A stretch of 56,254 nt of DNA, taken from Candidatus Nomurabacteria bacterium. GTDB lineage: Bacteria; Patescibacteriota; Minisyncoccia; Phycocordibacterales; UBA9973. Position 1 is the stretch's first letter, and each line of letters opens with the position of its first letter. Both the position numbers and the translations under genes were made by a program. Below, piece after piece: positions 1 through 10,509 of this stretch. The stretch is taken from the NCBI GenBank assembly GCA_023267275.1, contig JAHFNO010000008.1:1-56254 (forward strand), written 5' to 3'. The notes beneath the pieces were generated by a model. The model did no database searches and was not told the DNA's origin. It worked only from the letters and a program-made list of their open reading frames with translations.

Positions 1-218
1 ATATTCTTTATATATATGTTTGTTTCTTTTACTAAACCAAAAATGGAGACGAGAAATGCGGTAGCAGTAAGTCCAAGGAAAAAGAATGGCTCAGTGTCAT
101 ATTTTGCGTCGAGCCACTTCCCCGCAACAAGTGCAAGAAGAATCGGTCCAATAACCCACCCAGACATTCGTCCAAAGGCAACAAGCGGATCTCTCCAATA
201 TGATTTTTTTTCATTCAT
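1..218 (-). CDS. AtpZ/AtpI-like small membrane protein, truncated by window edge
   Basis: Minus-strand frame open to the edge translates MNEKKSYWRDPLVAFGRMSGWVIGPILLALVAGKWLDAKYDTEPFFFLGLTATAFLVSIFGLVKETN; two TM segments and GKWLD motif resemble AtpZ/AtpI. Not in the ORF track because it is cut by the edge. Confidence 0.55.
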   Translation of the reverse strand, partial: MNEKKSYWRDPLVAFGRMSGWVIGPILLALVAGKWLDAKYDTEPFFFLGLTATAFLVSIFGLVKETNIYIKN

Positions 219-365
219 AACAAATCAAATACTATTGAATGCTTACACTTGCTCTGTCTTATAAAAACAAATGAGGACGGTGCAAGAACTTGTTCTCATG
301 ACATCCGAATGCTGTTTTTATAAAGTACTCTTTATAAAAGCTAGCGAGGAAAAATGTGTGCTATG

Positions 366-437
366 TGCGTGCGGTAGGAATCGGACCTACGACCTCTGTC
401 TTATCAGGACAGCGTTCTACCACTGAACTACGCACGC
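366..437 (-). tRNA. tRNA-Ile (GAT)
   Basis: Cloverleaf by hand: acceptor GCGTGCG/CGCACGC, anticodon loop CTGATAA (GAT), T arm GTAGG TCCGATT CCTAC. Confidence 0.93.
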
Positions 438-486
438 ACATAATACACATTTTTTCCGAGCGACGCTTTTATATCGTAAGCGATAT

Positions 487-565
487 CAGGGACTCGTTCT
501 ACCACTGAATCCCGACGATTTATAATGTCGGGATCCCGACCTAATGCGTCGGGGCTACGCACGCA
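487..565 (-). pseudogene. Degenerate partial copy of the tRNA-Ile 5' half interrupted by a 45-bp palindromic segment
   Basis: cgttctaccactgaa (495-509) and ctacgcacgca (555-565) are contiguous in the intact tRNA but split here by tcccgacgatttataatgtcgggatcccgacctaatgcgtcgggg. Confidence 0.6.
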
Positions 566-662
566 TTTTCATTTTTTCAAAGGCTTAAAACACCTCTCAA
601 AACACAAGAAAACGACCCTTTTTGGGTCAAAAATACTATATCAAAAAAAACTCAATACAGCA

Positions 663-1103
663 ATGAACAAAAGGAGAACATATCACGAACTTGACAACAC
701 AATATACTTGATGCAATATGGAGCAAAACTATACTTTATGCACATAACAGAATTTTCCAAATACAGTTTGTTTAAAAACCACCTTGGTTTTCAAACAAAC
801 CTAAAACAGCTATACCAAATTCAGAAATTACTTGAATTGACGGTTAAAGATATCCAAAAAAATTGTTCCCATAAATTCTGCAATATCAGAAGTCTCCCTG
901 AAAAAGGTGAATCAATCGGTATTCTTCTTGAAAAAGAGTGTTCCGAATGTGGTTTCAGATTAGAAAAACCTCATGCTCATTCATGGCAAAAATGTAAGTA
1001 TTGCTGGGGTAATATGGAAGATATGGGTCAACGATTATTTGGTGAGGATAGAAGACACTATTTCAAATGCACTGAATGTGGCCAGGAACATTGGCACACA
1101 TAA
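663..1103 (+). CDS. Hypothetical protein with C-terminal zinc-ribbon-like CxxC pairs
   Basis: ORF with likely start MNKRRTYHEL; CSECG, CKYCW and CTECG motifs. Confidence 0.55.
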   Translation: MNKRRTYHELDNTIYLMQYGAKLYFMHITEFSKYSLFKNHLGFQTNLKQLYQIQKLLELTVKDIQKNCSHKFCNIRSLPEKGESIGILLEKECSECGFRLEKPHAHSWQKCKYCWGNMEDMGQRLFGEDRRHYFKCTECGQEHWHT

Positions 1104-1116
1104 AAAAATAGAGAGT

Positions 1117-1147
1117 AAAGACCACGGTATTACCGCGGTCTTTTTTA
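1117..1147. terminator. Rho-independent terminator, probably bidirectional
   Basis: AAAGACCaCGGTATTACCGcGGTCTTTTTT between convergent genes. Confidence 0.75.
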
Positions 1148-4100
1148 ATGTGAGTTCATATATTTCATTGTTGACGGACCAAATATGCCTGTGCCCTTTT
1201 TTAAACCAAGCGGTTCCAAAATATCGACAGAATGAAATTCCTGAAATAAAGTCAATGCTTTTTTTGTTGCTAGACCAAAATATGTTGTTTCGTTACCCAC
1301 AGATCCTGGGCCATCTTTGGTAACAAAAATTCCATGAGTGTTTAAATATTTTTGCAATTCAAAAACATCAAAACTGCGCATACCAAGCCCGAATGTAAAC
1401 TTAAAAATATGGTGTGATGTTTTTTGTAATGGAATATTTTGCGGTTGCAGAAATATAAAACCACCTCCGCCCGACATTCTTGTGGTAGTTGTTGTAGAAC
1501 ATGCACTTGTAGAAAATGATAATCCTGAACTTGTACCTGTCGTACCAAGTATGTCAGTCGAAATAACACGGAAATAATATGTTGTTCCGCATGTAAGACC
1601 AGAGACAATCGCGCTATGTAAAATTACTCGCGTCGATGTATCGGTTTCAGTTGTGAGAGTTCCATACCCAGTAGTCAAACCATATTCAACTTTTGATGAG
1701 GCATTCTTATCTGTTGTCCAAGTTATTGTGGAAGTAGTTTGTGCTGGCGAAACACTAATAGCAGAAAAAACTGGTGCTGAATCTGGACTATAAGTAAATG
1801 TACTCGATGCGACTGTTGAAAGTTTATCCGAAACACTTGCACCTTGCACATGTAAAGTAGCAGAACCTTCTGCTGGTGCAGGAATGTCAGCGCCATTTTG
1901 AGAACAATCTACCGTACTAAAAACTGTTGTATACGAATAGGTACAGGTTGAAGACGTTCCCCAATTTACAACTGGTGCCCATGTAAGAACAGTATCTGAA
2001 CTTGCCGGTGCAGTGATAGAAACAACAGGCGCAGTTGAAGTATCGAAAGCATAAAGTGTCGGATATGTTGCGGGATGTTTAATCCAAACACCCACTGGAG
2101 CAAAATCCCAATTGGTTGTACCGCCAGAAAATGGAGCATTCGTTGAGGTGTTATAAAAATAAGTTGAATTTGGCACACCAAGAGTATTTACTGCTGTACA
2201 TCCTGAAATATCACCCGACGTCAGACAAGTACTTTGTAAACTACCTATCTTGTCATAAAACGAATCACTTATTGTCAATGAATTTTTAGTTCCAATAAAT
2301 CCTCCTGTTGTAGAAACAAAATTTGATACCGCCCCGGAACTAAATGAATCCCGAACAATTCCACCTTCAATATGACCGACTAAACCACCAGCATCATTTG
2401 AACTGAAAGTATTAATCCCTGTAACACTACCTGACGCATAACTTCTTTGAAGAAAAACGTGTGCAGTCTCGATTTCACCAATAAGTCCCCCCACCTGCAA
2501 ATCGCCGGTAACTGCACCATTCGCATATATATCTGAAACGGTGAGCTGAACAACTGAAGGCTGAGAGACGTGGAGAGAAAGTAAATCACCCGCAAAACCA
2601 CCCGAGAGTGGTCCTGTGCCACCAATGGTTGCAAACGAATAGCTTTGCGAAATTGTTCCAGAAATTCGATCACTTGCCGTATCATCCTGTGACGAAATAT
2701 ATCCGAATTGTCCGCCGGTATACGCAACTCCGGAGATAGTACCACCTGTTTTATTTTGACTAAATGTATAGGTAACAATTCCTGTTCCCGTATATTCGTG
2801 CGCCTCATATGCACCGAACAAACCGCCAACATTTGCTCCCGTCGAAGATACAGTACCAGTCGCATATGAATTACCTGAAACCGTAAAATTGGCAGGGCCG
2901 CTCGAATCAGACTCAGAATATGCAAAACCAATGAGTCCTCCGACACTTGCTCCTGCACCTGTTACATTTCCAACAGAAGAATTGTTTGTGAAAGTAAAAT
3001 TGATTGTTCCTGTTGCTGTGTTCAATTCAGAAACCTGACCAATCATTCCTCCGATCGATCCATCCGTACTGCTACTTACATTTCCGGTAGAAGTATTTGT
3101 GTTAAACACAGCACTACTATCAACGCCATTTCGTGTTGCATTGTAATTTACAAAACCAACAAGTCCTCCAGCATATAAACCAACAGAACTAATAGTGGCG
3201 CTTACAGAATTGTTATCCATCTGCAACGTTGCAGCCGACAATAAATCAGCTTCACCAACCAAACCGCCCGCCACAATAGTGCCAGCACTCACTGAACCCA
3301 AAATCGTATTATGAGAAAATGTAGATGTTCCACTTTGTGTTACCAAATTTCCAACCAATCCACCAACACTACCACTCGAACCAGAAACAGTAACGTTGCT
3401 TGTAATATACTGAATCGTCAAATTTGTCCCATTACCCACAAGTACACCCAAATTACTTTCACCTGAAACAATACCAATCACTGTGAGATTTTCAATGGTT
3501 GCTCGATTTGCTATTGTAAATAATCCTTGATTTTTTATTGTCTGAGTTATAGAAAAATTGGTAATTGTATTAAGTTGCCCGTCAAAAATTCCAGAAAATG
3601 GTAGGTTCCATGAGAGTGTTTGAAAATCGATTCCCGTACAATCGATTGTAGCTACTGTTATATTGTAATTATCGGCATAACCGGTCAAAGGATCAGCATC
3701 AATTGCTTGCAGCTGTGCGCAAGATGTAATTGAAGTAGTAGAAGCAGAACCTGGTGTGGTATATGAAATAATTGAGGCAGGACCTTGACCTAAGTCATTA
3801 CCTGCAACGACCCCAATATCAAAATCTCCGTAGCCAGGTAATTGCAATGTTGTAGTAAAAGTTATTCCATCTGTACTTGTGGCAACAACATCTGAATCAG
3901 TCCAATCTGCAGTCGGTCGCTTCGCATTAATAAAATACTGCGTTGGCAATTGGCTTCCATTTGGTGTTGGAGCAGACCACGTCACAGTCACATTAAGATA
4001 CCCAACATCGGCAACAGCTGCAACATCATTGGGGACATCGGGAAGATCGACTGCATGAACAAATCCAAAAACACCCAAAAAAAGCAGAGCGAAGAAAAGC

Positions 4101-4162
4101 AAAAAACCAATAGAAATAGTGACTTTTTTTCTTAAAAAAATAGATTTCTGCTTGAATTGCAT
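1145..4162 (-). CDS. Large secreted protein with GLUG-like repeats, Fn3-like region and C-terminal peptidoglycan-binding domain
   Basis: N-terminal hydrophobic signal; repeated GGLVG/GGLIG motifs; C-terminus LQKYLNTHGIF...FGLATKKALTLFQE...FGPSTMKYMN matches PG_binding_1 style. Confidence 0.8.
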   Translation of the reverse strand: MQFKQKSIFLRKKVTISIGFLLFFALLFLGVFGFVHAVDLPDVPNDVAAVADVGYLNVTVTWSAPTPNGSQLPTQYFINAKRPTADWTDSDVVATSTDGITFTTTLQLPGYGDFDIGVVAGNDLGQGPASIISYTTPGSASTTSITSCAQLQAIDADPLTGYADNYNITVATIDCTGIDFQTLSWNLPFSGIFDGQLNTITNFSITQTIKNQGLFTIANRATIENLTVIGIVSGESNLGVLVGNGTNLTIQYITSNVTVSGSSGSVGGLVGNLVTQSGTSTFSHNTILGSVSAGTIVAGGLVGEADLLSAATLQMDNNSVSATISSVGLYAGGLVGFVNYNATRNGVDSSAVFNTNTSTGNVSSSTDGSIGGMIGQVSELNTATGTINFTFTNNSSVGNVTGAGASVGGLIGFAYSESDSSGPANFTVSGNSYATGTVSSTGANVGGLFGAYEAHEYTGTGIVTYTFSQNKTGGTISGVAYTGGQFGYISSQDDTASDRISGTISQSYSFATIGGTGPLSGGFAGDLLSLHVSQPSVVQLTVSDIYANGAVTGDLQVGGLIGEIETAHVFLQRSYASGSVTGINTFSSNDAGGLVGHIEGGIVRDSFSSGAVSNFVSTTGGFIGTKNSLTISDSFYDKIGSLQSTCLTSGDISGCTAVNTLGVPNSTYFYNTSTNAPFSGGTTNWDFAPVGVWIKHPATYPTLYAFDTSTAPVVSITAPASSDTVLTWAPVVNWGTSSTCTYSYTTVFSTVDCSQNGADIPAPAEGSATLHVQGASVSDKLSTVASSTFTYSPDSAPVFSAISVSPAQTTSTITWTTDKNASSKVEYGLTTGYGTLTTETDTSTRVILHSAIVSGLTCGTTYYFRVISTDILGTTGTSSGLSFSTSACSTTTTTRMSGGGGFIFLQPQNIPLQKTSHHIFKFTFGLGMRSFDVFELQKYLNTHGIFVTKDGPGSVGNETTYFGLATKKALTLFQEFHSVDILEPLGLKKGTGIFGPSTMKYMNSH

Positions 4163-4205
4163 ATGTAATGAAAGTATACCACACCTCAGTTTATCTCTTC
4201 GGTCA

Positions 4206-7200
4206 TCAATGTGTATTTACATACTTCATTGTAGCTGGACCAAAATACCCTGTCCCCTGTGTCAGACCTATTGGTTTTAATATTTCATCAGCGTGTAATT
4301 CTTGAAATACACGGACTGCTTTTTGTGTAGCATACCCAAAATAATTTGTTTCGTTTCCTACGGATCCCGAACCAATCTCTGCCACAATTGCTCCATGTTC
4401 ATTCAAATATTTTTGCAGCGAGAGAACATCGACATTTCGATCACCCAAGCGCAACGTGGTTTTAAATATACCAGAATGTGGCGGTGTCACAACAGGAACC
4501 GTTGTAATCGTATTTCCAGTACTCGGTACTGTGTTTGATTTTATTGGTTGAGTGCTTTCTATCGGAACTGAAACCTTCTGTGGTCGTGTGACAGGCACCG
4601 CTCCTGTACCCACGCCACCATTTCGCGGATTTTTTATTTCAAATGTATTCAATGTAATTGTATTACTTGCTACTGTGGCCCAATCAAAGACCGTAATTGT
4701 ACATGATGCATATGTTCCGACAGGTAGTGTGGCAAACGAAACAGTGTTTGATCCCGCCACAGCATCGGTTGTCACCCCTTCACAAATACCGCCATACGAA
4801 ATTCCGCCTGCCTTAGTTGAAGTAAATGTAAACGATGGCGTACGATTTGTTGTTGGAGTTTCAACCTCGTTTACCAAAGAAATGATTGGCTCAACATCGA
4901 CAACAAACGATGAGATGCGAAGCGGAGTACTCACATTGCCTGCGTGATCGGTGAGTGTAATCGTGCAATCTACATATGACCCTTCGGCAAGTGTATTGAA
5001 GACGACTGTGTTTGTTCCCGTAGTCACATCGACAGTAGTACTTACACATCCATCTTCATACGTAATCGTTCCAGCTTCTGATGCATTAAATGTATAGCTC
5101 GGCGTAAAATTACTCGTTGGAGATGCTATTGCTGCCGACTCAGTCACCACGGGAAGAGTAGTATCCACGATAAAGCTATGAATGATGATCTCATTACTGA
5201 GATTTGTTGCCGAATCAATAACAGAAATTTTACAGTTTGCATGTTCCCCATCAGCAAGCGATGAAAACAAAATCGTATTTGTTCCGTTTAATGCCGTAGT
5301 GTTTGTGCTTGTACAATCACCGCTAAATACGATAATACCCGGCTCGTTTGTTGTAAATGTGTATGTTGGTGTGTGTGTTGCTACATATGTTGACACTGCA
5401 GTTATTTCAGAAATTGTTGGAGCAACAGTGTCGACAATAAATGAGGTGACGACGAGTGGAGTACTCACAAGACCGACACCGTTGGTCACTGTGATGCGAC
5501 AATTTGAATGAATTCCATCCGCGAGTGTTGTAAATACAACAGTATTTGTTCCGGCAATCGCCGTAGTATTGGCGCTGGTACAATCTCCAGTGTATGAAAT
5601 CGTACCGGAATCAGTCGAAGTAAATAAATATGATGGAGTAGGATTTTTTGTTGGTGTTGGCACAGGTGTTGATTCAAAAAGAGTGGATGCTGTTGTATCG
5701 ACAGTAAATGTGTTCACGGCAAGCACGTTGCTATGATTTCCGATTTGGTCTGTTGCCTGAATTGTACAATCGCTGTACGTACCATCGGCAAGAGAACTAA
5801 ATGTAACCGAATTCAATCCTGGCACACCAGAATGCGTTGAACTTGTACAACTACCTCCATACGCAAGTGTGACTGGTTCGTTTACAGAAAATGTATAACT
5901 TGGTGTGTGATTGTTTATCGGAGTAGGCACAGGCACAGCTTCAGTAAGAACTGGATCGTCAATATCAACATAAAAACTCGAAACACTTATTTGATTGCTT
6001 GGATTCGAAGCAGAATCGGTTACGATGATTTTACAATTTGAATGAAGGCCGTTTGAAAGCGCAGAAAAAGTAATTGTATTTACACCCACCGTTGCAGTAG
6101 TCGTTGTGCTCGTACAATCTCCAGTATATGAAATCGTACCTGCCTCACTTGAGGTAAAACTATACGACGGAGTTGCTGTACCTACCACTGCCGGCACAGG
6201 AGTAGTTTCAGAAATAACGGGTGCAATAGTATCGACAACAAATGCAACAGAGTCAGAATTTGCCGCAAGGAAACTGGTTGAACTATCTGATGAATCAGTA
6301 ACAGAAATTCCCCAATAGTACGAGCCACTTGCTAGTGTTTGCCCAACAGAACCAGCAGTATATGTACCGCCGGCAAGTGCCTGTCCAACAGTAAACGACG
6401 AGTTGCCTTGCGCGAGTAACGCTGAAGTATAATCGACAACGGGCGAAGAAAAATCGCTGTGTGTTGAAATTTTTATTCGGTATTTTACCGAATCAGCATC
6501 ATCAGGATCGGTCATGGTAAATGTGAGATTTGGTTGATTTACGTTTGAAATACTGCCATCTACTTTATTTGCCGGACCAAAATTTATTGGATCATATGGA
6601 GAAGTATTTAAAACTACCACCGCAGACCAAACGTTGGTATTCGAATTAACAGTCGCAAGAGTAAGTCCGTCTGAAGACATTGTGGTACTCTGCCAACTAT
6701 CATTACTATCTGCTACATTTTGTTTAGTCCATGTATTACCAAAGTTTGTAGAGAGCCAAAGTCCTCCAGAAGAAAGCGCTCCAGCAAAAATGATTGATCC
6801 ATCAGAAGATGAAACTATTGAACTCCAAAAATGTTGACCCGAGGCAAGAGCTTCCGTCCATGTTCCTCCAGTATTGATTGAGGTAAACATATATGAGCCA
6901 ATCAACCCAACAGCCATTTTTGTACCATCGGAAGAAATTGCAGATGTATACCACGACCCGCTACCAAGAGAAGAAAGGGTGGTCCAACTGGTTCCCGAAT
7001 TTGTTGATAGATAGATGTATCCTCCGTTTGTTCCTGCAATAATTTTAGTTCCATCATCAGATATCGCAAGCGTTCCCCAACGTAAGTTACCAAGTGAAGA
7101 TAAACAAGTGGCAACACCCCCAGAAATTTTTTTAAGACAACCATTGATAGGTCCAAAAAGTGCGTAGGTGCCATTGCGCGAAACTGCTACTACAGGACTT

Positions 7201-7664
7201 GTACCATCTGCTGATTCATATGAATTCCATGTCACGCCAGAATCGGTTGATAAATTTGCGGAAGCTGGAACATTTACCGTATCTCCAATATCATTATCAT
7301 AATAACTATAGGCGGGAGCAGAGACAAAAATTGTACTGTTATTTTGTGAAGCCGCGAGATTTGAAAGATTTAAAAAATTGCTTATCACTGACCAACTACT
7401 ACCGTTTGTTGAGCCAACCAAACCTGCATCGCTGATTCCGATATATCCTGTACTATTCGTATTTGCGTGTATCAATGAAACCCCCGTCGATACTCCCTTC
7501 TGTACCCAACTCGAACCAGACGCACATACTACTGGGCAGTGCGAAAATTTGCTGTGAAAAAAAATAACTGTTAGAGAAAAAACCACGAAGGAAGTAGCAA
7601 TACCCCACATCATAATTGTGTTCCAATTTTCTCGGATGTAACCCATCTCCCATAAGTATAACAA
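4206..7664 (-). CDS. Large secreted protein: BNR/sortilin-like N-terminal part, tandem Ig-like repeats, C-terminal peptidoglycan-binding domain
   Basis: Repeats of the form TPSYTFTSSEAGTISYTGDCTS...GTNTVTFSSLADGTYSDCTITVTD...SFVVDT; C-terminus paralogous to that of the 1145-4162 protein. Confidence 0.8.
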   Translation of the reverse strand: MLYLWEMGYIRENWNTIMMWGIATSFVVFSLTVIFFHSKFSHCPVVCASGSSWVQKGVSTGVSLIHANTNSTGYIGISDAGLVGSTNGSSWSVISNFLNLSNLAASQNNSTIFVSAPAYSYYDNDIGDTVNVPASANLSTDSGVTWNSYESADGTSPVVAVSRNGTYALFGPINGCLKKISGGVATCLSSLGNLRWGTLAISDDGTKIIAGTNGGYIYLSTNSGTSWTTLSSLGSGSWYTSAISSDGTKMAVGLIGSYMFTSINTGGTWTEALASGQHFWSSIVSSSDGSIIFAGALSSGGLWLSTNFGNTWTKQNVADSNDSWQSTTMSSDGLTLATVNSNTNVWSAVVVLNTSPYDPINFGPANKVDGSISNVNQPNLTFTMTDPDDADSVKYRIKISTHSDFSSPVVDYTSALLAQGNSSFTVGQALAGGTYTAGSVGQTLASGSYYWGISVTDSSDSSTSFLAANSDSVAFVVDTIAPVISETTPVPAVVGTATPSYSFTSSEAGTISYTGDCTSTTTTATVGVNTITFSALSNGLHSNCKIIVTDSASNPSNQISVSSFYVDIDDPVLTEAVPVPTPINNHTPSYTFSVNEPVTLAYGGSCTSSTHSGVPGLNSVTFSSLADGTYSDCTIQATDQIGNHSNVLAVNTFTVDTTASTLFESTPVPTPTKNPTPSYLFTSTDSGTISYTGDCTSANTTAIAGTNTVVFTTLADGIHSNCRITVTNGVGLVSTPLVVTSFIVDTVAPTISEITAVSTYVATHTPTYTFTTNEPGIIVFSGDCTSTNTTALNGTNTILFSSLADGEHANCKISVIDSATNLSNEIIIHSFIVDTTLPVVTESAAIASPTSNFTPSYTFNASEAGTITYEDGCVSTTVDVTTGTNTVVFNTLAEGSYVDCTITLTDHAGNVSTPLRISSFVVDVEPIISLVNEVETPTTNRTPSFTFTSTKAGGISYGGICEGVTTDAVAGSNTVSFATLPVGTYASCTITVFDWATVASNTITLNTFEIKNPRNGGVGTGAVPVTRPQKVSVPIESTQPIKSNTVPSTGNTITTVPVVTPPHSGIFKTTLRLGDRNVDVLSLQKYLNEHGAIVAEIGSGSVGNETNYFGYATQKAVRVFQELHADEILKPIGLTQGTGYFGPATMKYVNTH

Positions 7665-7677
7665 AAGAGGTTCAAAT

Positions 7678-7718
7678 AAAAAACACGCGCCACTAAAAAG
7701 TGGCGCGTGTTTTTTCTA
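7678..7718. terminator. Strong bidirectional terminator
   Basis: AAAAAACACGCGCCACT aaaa AGTGGCGCGTGTTTTTT. Confidence 0.85.
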
Positions 7719-7859
7719 AAATAGTTAGAAAAGAAAAATTTACAGAAACGGATGCAGTTCGAGGCGCGAGCGAGGCTTGTGACCAAGGTGTACTAACGTA
7801 CTCCGCGGGAGCAAACGAGCGAAGCAACAAAGAAATGCACCGTTTATATAAATTTGATA

Positions 7860-8120
7860 TTAGAATCGAGCTTCTTGTGGTCGAGCTGGAGAAACTGTAA
7901 GTTTGCGTCCCTGGAAGTCTGTGTTGTTCATCTTATCAACAGCAGCATCAGCATCAGCATCGTTTGTCATTTCAACGAAACCGAAACCTTTTGAACGACC
8001 AGTCATTTTATCCATGATAATAGTCGCAGATTCAACTGGACCAATTGTCTCAAAGTGTGCCTTGAGATCATCGTTTGTTGAAGAGTAAGGAATACCTCCA
8101 ACGTAGAGCTTCTTTGCCAT
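7860..8120 (-). CDS. RNA recognition motif (RRM) RNA-binding protein
   Basis: KLYVGGIPYSSTNDDLKAHF (RNP2) and RSKGFGFVEM (RNP1). Confidence 0.93.
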   Translation of the reverse strand: MAKKLYVGGIPYSSTNDDLKAHFETIGPVESATIIMDKMTGRSKGFGFVEMTNDADADAAVDKMNNTDFQGRKLTVSPARPQEARF

Positions 8121-8474
8121 ACATTAACTGTGCGCAAACGCGGCGCACGCGCGAAACTTATAAAAGCAGGTGGTTCGAAAGCCACCTCTTATATCACGTC
8201 TTCGTTCGCGAATCATGTCTGAGTACAGACGCGATTTCGCTCACTAGCCGTGATTAATTGAAAACCTTCGAGGTTTCCAGTAGCGCGTTCACACCGTACA
8301 ACACTTGCGTAACAAGGGAGCACATTGAGAGACGAGAACTACTGTATATAGCATATCAAATGCTGTATACAATGTCTAATGACTAATTTCTAATGTCTAA
8401 GGATGCAAAACAAAAGCTCACGTAAGTGAGCTTTTTTACCGTACGGTAATTTTTGAGTCTTGCGACTCGCTTAG

Positions 8475-8630
8475 TTAACCTCCAATTGATGTGCTAACAC
8501 CTCTTGGATTGTCAGCCTCGCAGTCTTTTGGATTGTCACCATCGCGACCTTTTGTATCTGTGTCGTGGTGACCCCAGCCAACATCATGTGATGAAGAAAA
8601 TTTCTTCATCAATGCTTTTACGTTCGCCAT
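8475..8630 (-). CDS. Small hypothetical protein (51 aa) below the ORF-track cutoff
   Basis: MANVKALMKKFSSSHDVGWGHHDTDTKGRDGDNPKDCEADNPRGVSTSIGG, ATG to TAA in frame. Confidence 0.4.
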   Translation of the reverse strand: MANVKALMKKFSSSHDVGWGHHDTDTKGRDGDNPKDCEADNPRGVSTSIGG

Positions 8631-8687
8631 AAAAATTGTTTTAGCACCAGGTTAAGAAATGTATTTATTCAAATAGTACCATACGTT

Positions 8688-9668
8688 TTATTCCTCGTCA
8701 CTCGCTTCTCCTTCCTTCCCTTCTTCAAGAGCAGCAATAATTTTTCCAAGATTTCCAGCCATGATACCAGGAATATTTGACCATGATTGTTTGATACGAT
8801 GATCAGTGACGCGGTCTTGCGGATAGTTGTAGGTACGGATTTTCTCACTGCGGTCTGCTGTTCCCACCTGAGTTTTACGCTCAGCAGAATATTTTGCATG
8901 CTCCTCCTGCTCTTTCAACATTTGGATTTTTGCTGTCAAAATTTCCATTGCCTTTTCGCGGTTTGCGAGCTGACTACGTTCACTTGTTGAACGTACATCG
9001 AGTCCAGTTGGGCGGTGAATCAAACGTACTGCCGTTTCCACTTTGTTCACATTCTGACCTCCCTTTCCACCAGCACGAGAATATTCCATATCAAGATCAC
9101 CGGGGTTGATTTCAAATTTTACTTTTTTACGAATCGGAAGCACTGCCACTGTTACGGTCGAAGTATGAATGCGTCCATTTTTTTCTGTATCAGGAATACG
9201 CTGCACACGATGGGTGCCTGTTTCAAAACGAAGTTCTTTGTATACATCTTTTCCGCGCACTTCAAATGAAGCTTCCTTATATCCGCCAACATCTGAAGCA
9301 GAACCTTCGAGCTTTTTCCAACTCCATTTTTTTGTTTCGGCATACGCTTGATATGCACCCGCGAGTTCGGCAGCAAAAAGACTTGCTTCATCCCCTCCCG
9401 CACCAGCGCGAATTTCCAAAACGATTTCGTTTGGAAATTGTTCTTCTTCTTTTTCAGAAGCTTCGATTGCAGCAATCTGTTCTTCGATTCCGTGTTTTTG
9501 TGTTTCGATGAGTTCAAGTTCTTTTACTGCCATCTCATGCAGGCTACTATCGCCTCCGAGCAATTCGCGAACTTGTTCTTCTTCACGCAAAAGTTTCTCA
9601 TAACTCTCGGCGAGGTATGAGGTCTTGTGATCTTTTTTTAATTCTGGAAGTCTATCGATTAAATTCAT
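8688..9668 (-). CDS. prfA: Peptide chain release factor 1
   Basis: [19 protein letters not shown] (GGQ) and [18 protein letters not shown] (PxT); start set at [12 protein letters not shown]. Confidence 0.95.
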   Translation of the reverse strand: MNLIDRLPELKKDHKTSYLAESYEKLLREEEQVRELLGGDSSLHEMAVKELELIETQKHGIEEQIAAIEASEKEEEQFPNEIVLEIRAGAGGDEASLFAAELAGAYQAYAETKKWSWKKLEGSASDVGGYKEASFEVRGKDVYKELRFETGTHRVQRIPDTEKNGRIHTSTVTVAVLPIRKKVKFEINPGDLDMEYSRAGGKGGQNVNKVETAVRLIHRPTGLDVRSTSERSQLANREKAMEILTAKIQMLKEQEEHAKYSAERKTQVGTADRSEKIRTYNYPQDRVTDHRIKQSWSNIPGIMAGNLGKIIAALEEGKEGEASDEE

Positions 9669-9757
9669 GTGAGTTTCAGTATACAGTATACCGTATACTG
9701 TATGTAGTATGAAAAGCACAAAATCGCCTAGCGGCGATTTTGTGCTTTTCAAATACG

Positions 9758-9991
9758 TTATTTAGTAGCTTTTTTTGCTTTGATTGAAGTAGCTGTTGCC
9801 TGGCGCTTCTTGAAGCGATCAAGACGTCCAGCTGTGTCGAGAATGTTTTCCTTACCTGTATAGAAAGGATGACATGCTGAACAGATTTCAACAGTAAGCG
9901 CGTCTTTAGTAGAACCTACTGCATACGTAGCTCCACATACGCATTTTGCCGTTGCGTTTGAATGATATGTTGGGTGAATGTTTTTTTGCAT
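9758..9991 (-). CDS. rpmE: 50S ribosomal protein L31
   Basis: [10 protein letters not shown]...CVCGATY...[14 protein letters not shown]...DRFKKR. Confidence 0.95.
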   Translation of the reverse strand: MQKNIHPTYHSNATAKCVCGATYAVGSTKDALTVEICSACHPFYTGKENILDTAGRLDRFKKRQATATSIKAKKATK

Positions 9992-10068
9992 AACGGGCTT
10001 TATATTAGCATATCAAAAATACTTTGACAAGCTACAAAACAGGCGTATAAATAAAGAAAAACATTGCT

Positions 10069-10410
10069 ATGGAATATTTAGATAGCGGACAACTTACTCG
10101 GCGAGTAATTATTCTTCTTTATTTATCGGGAGGTGCCACAATCCAAACCGCAACCCCAAACAAAACTAAAAACTCTCATGGTTCATGGTCAGTTTTTGTT
10201 ATGAATGGAGGGAATCCAATAATGGAGGTGTATGAAGACGAATTAGATTTCCTTTTGGAAGATAAGCTTATTGAAAACACTTCTGGAAGCGGTGAAGATC
10301 CTGACCTAAATTTCTGGTACGAAACTTATACGATAACCGATACGGCGTGGTCGCGTTTTAAAACTATTCGTGAGAAAATATTGAAGAAACAAAGGACTGC
10401 TCATAGCTGA
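10069..10410 (+). CDS. Hypothetical protein
   Basis: 113-aa ORF followed by GC-rich hairpin and T tract. Confidence 0.5.
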   Translation: MEYLDSGQLTRRVIILLYLSGGATIQTATPNKTKNSHGSWSVFVMNGGNPIMEVYEDELDFLLEDKLIENTSGSGEDPDLNFWYETYTITDTAWSRFKTIREKILKKQRTAHS

Positions 10411-10509
10411 TGGCGGTCTTTTTTATTTAGTCATTAGTCATTAGCTTTGCATAAGTGTTCCCTTAAGATTTAGACATTGTATTTCCCTTAGCTTTACATA
10501 GGTGTTCCC

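Noticed and set aside
4302-7435. Multiple plus-strand ORFs opposite the large repeat protein
   Set aside because: Shadow ORFs antisense to a long coherent frame.
7700-7900. 66-aa plus ORF downstream of the RRM gene
   Set aside because: Covers a hairpin-rich noncoding stretch and overlaps the RRM 3' end antisense; no plausible product.
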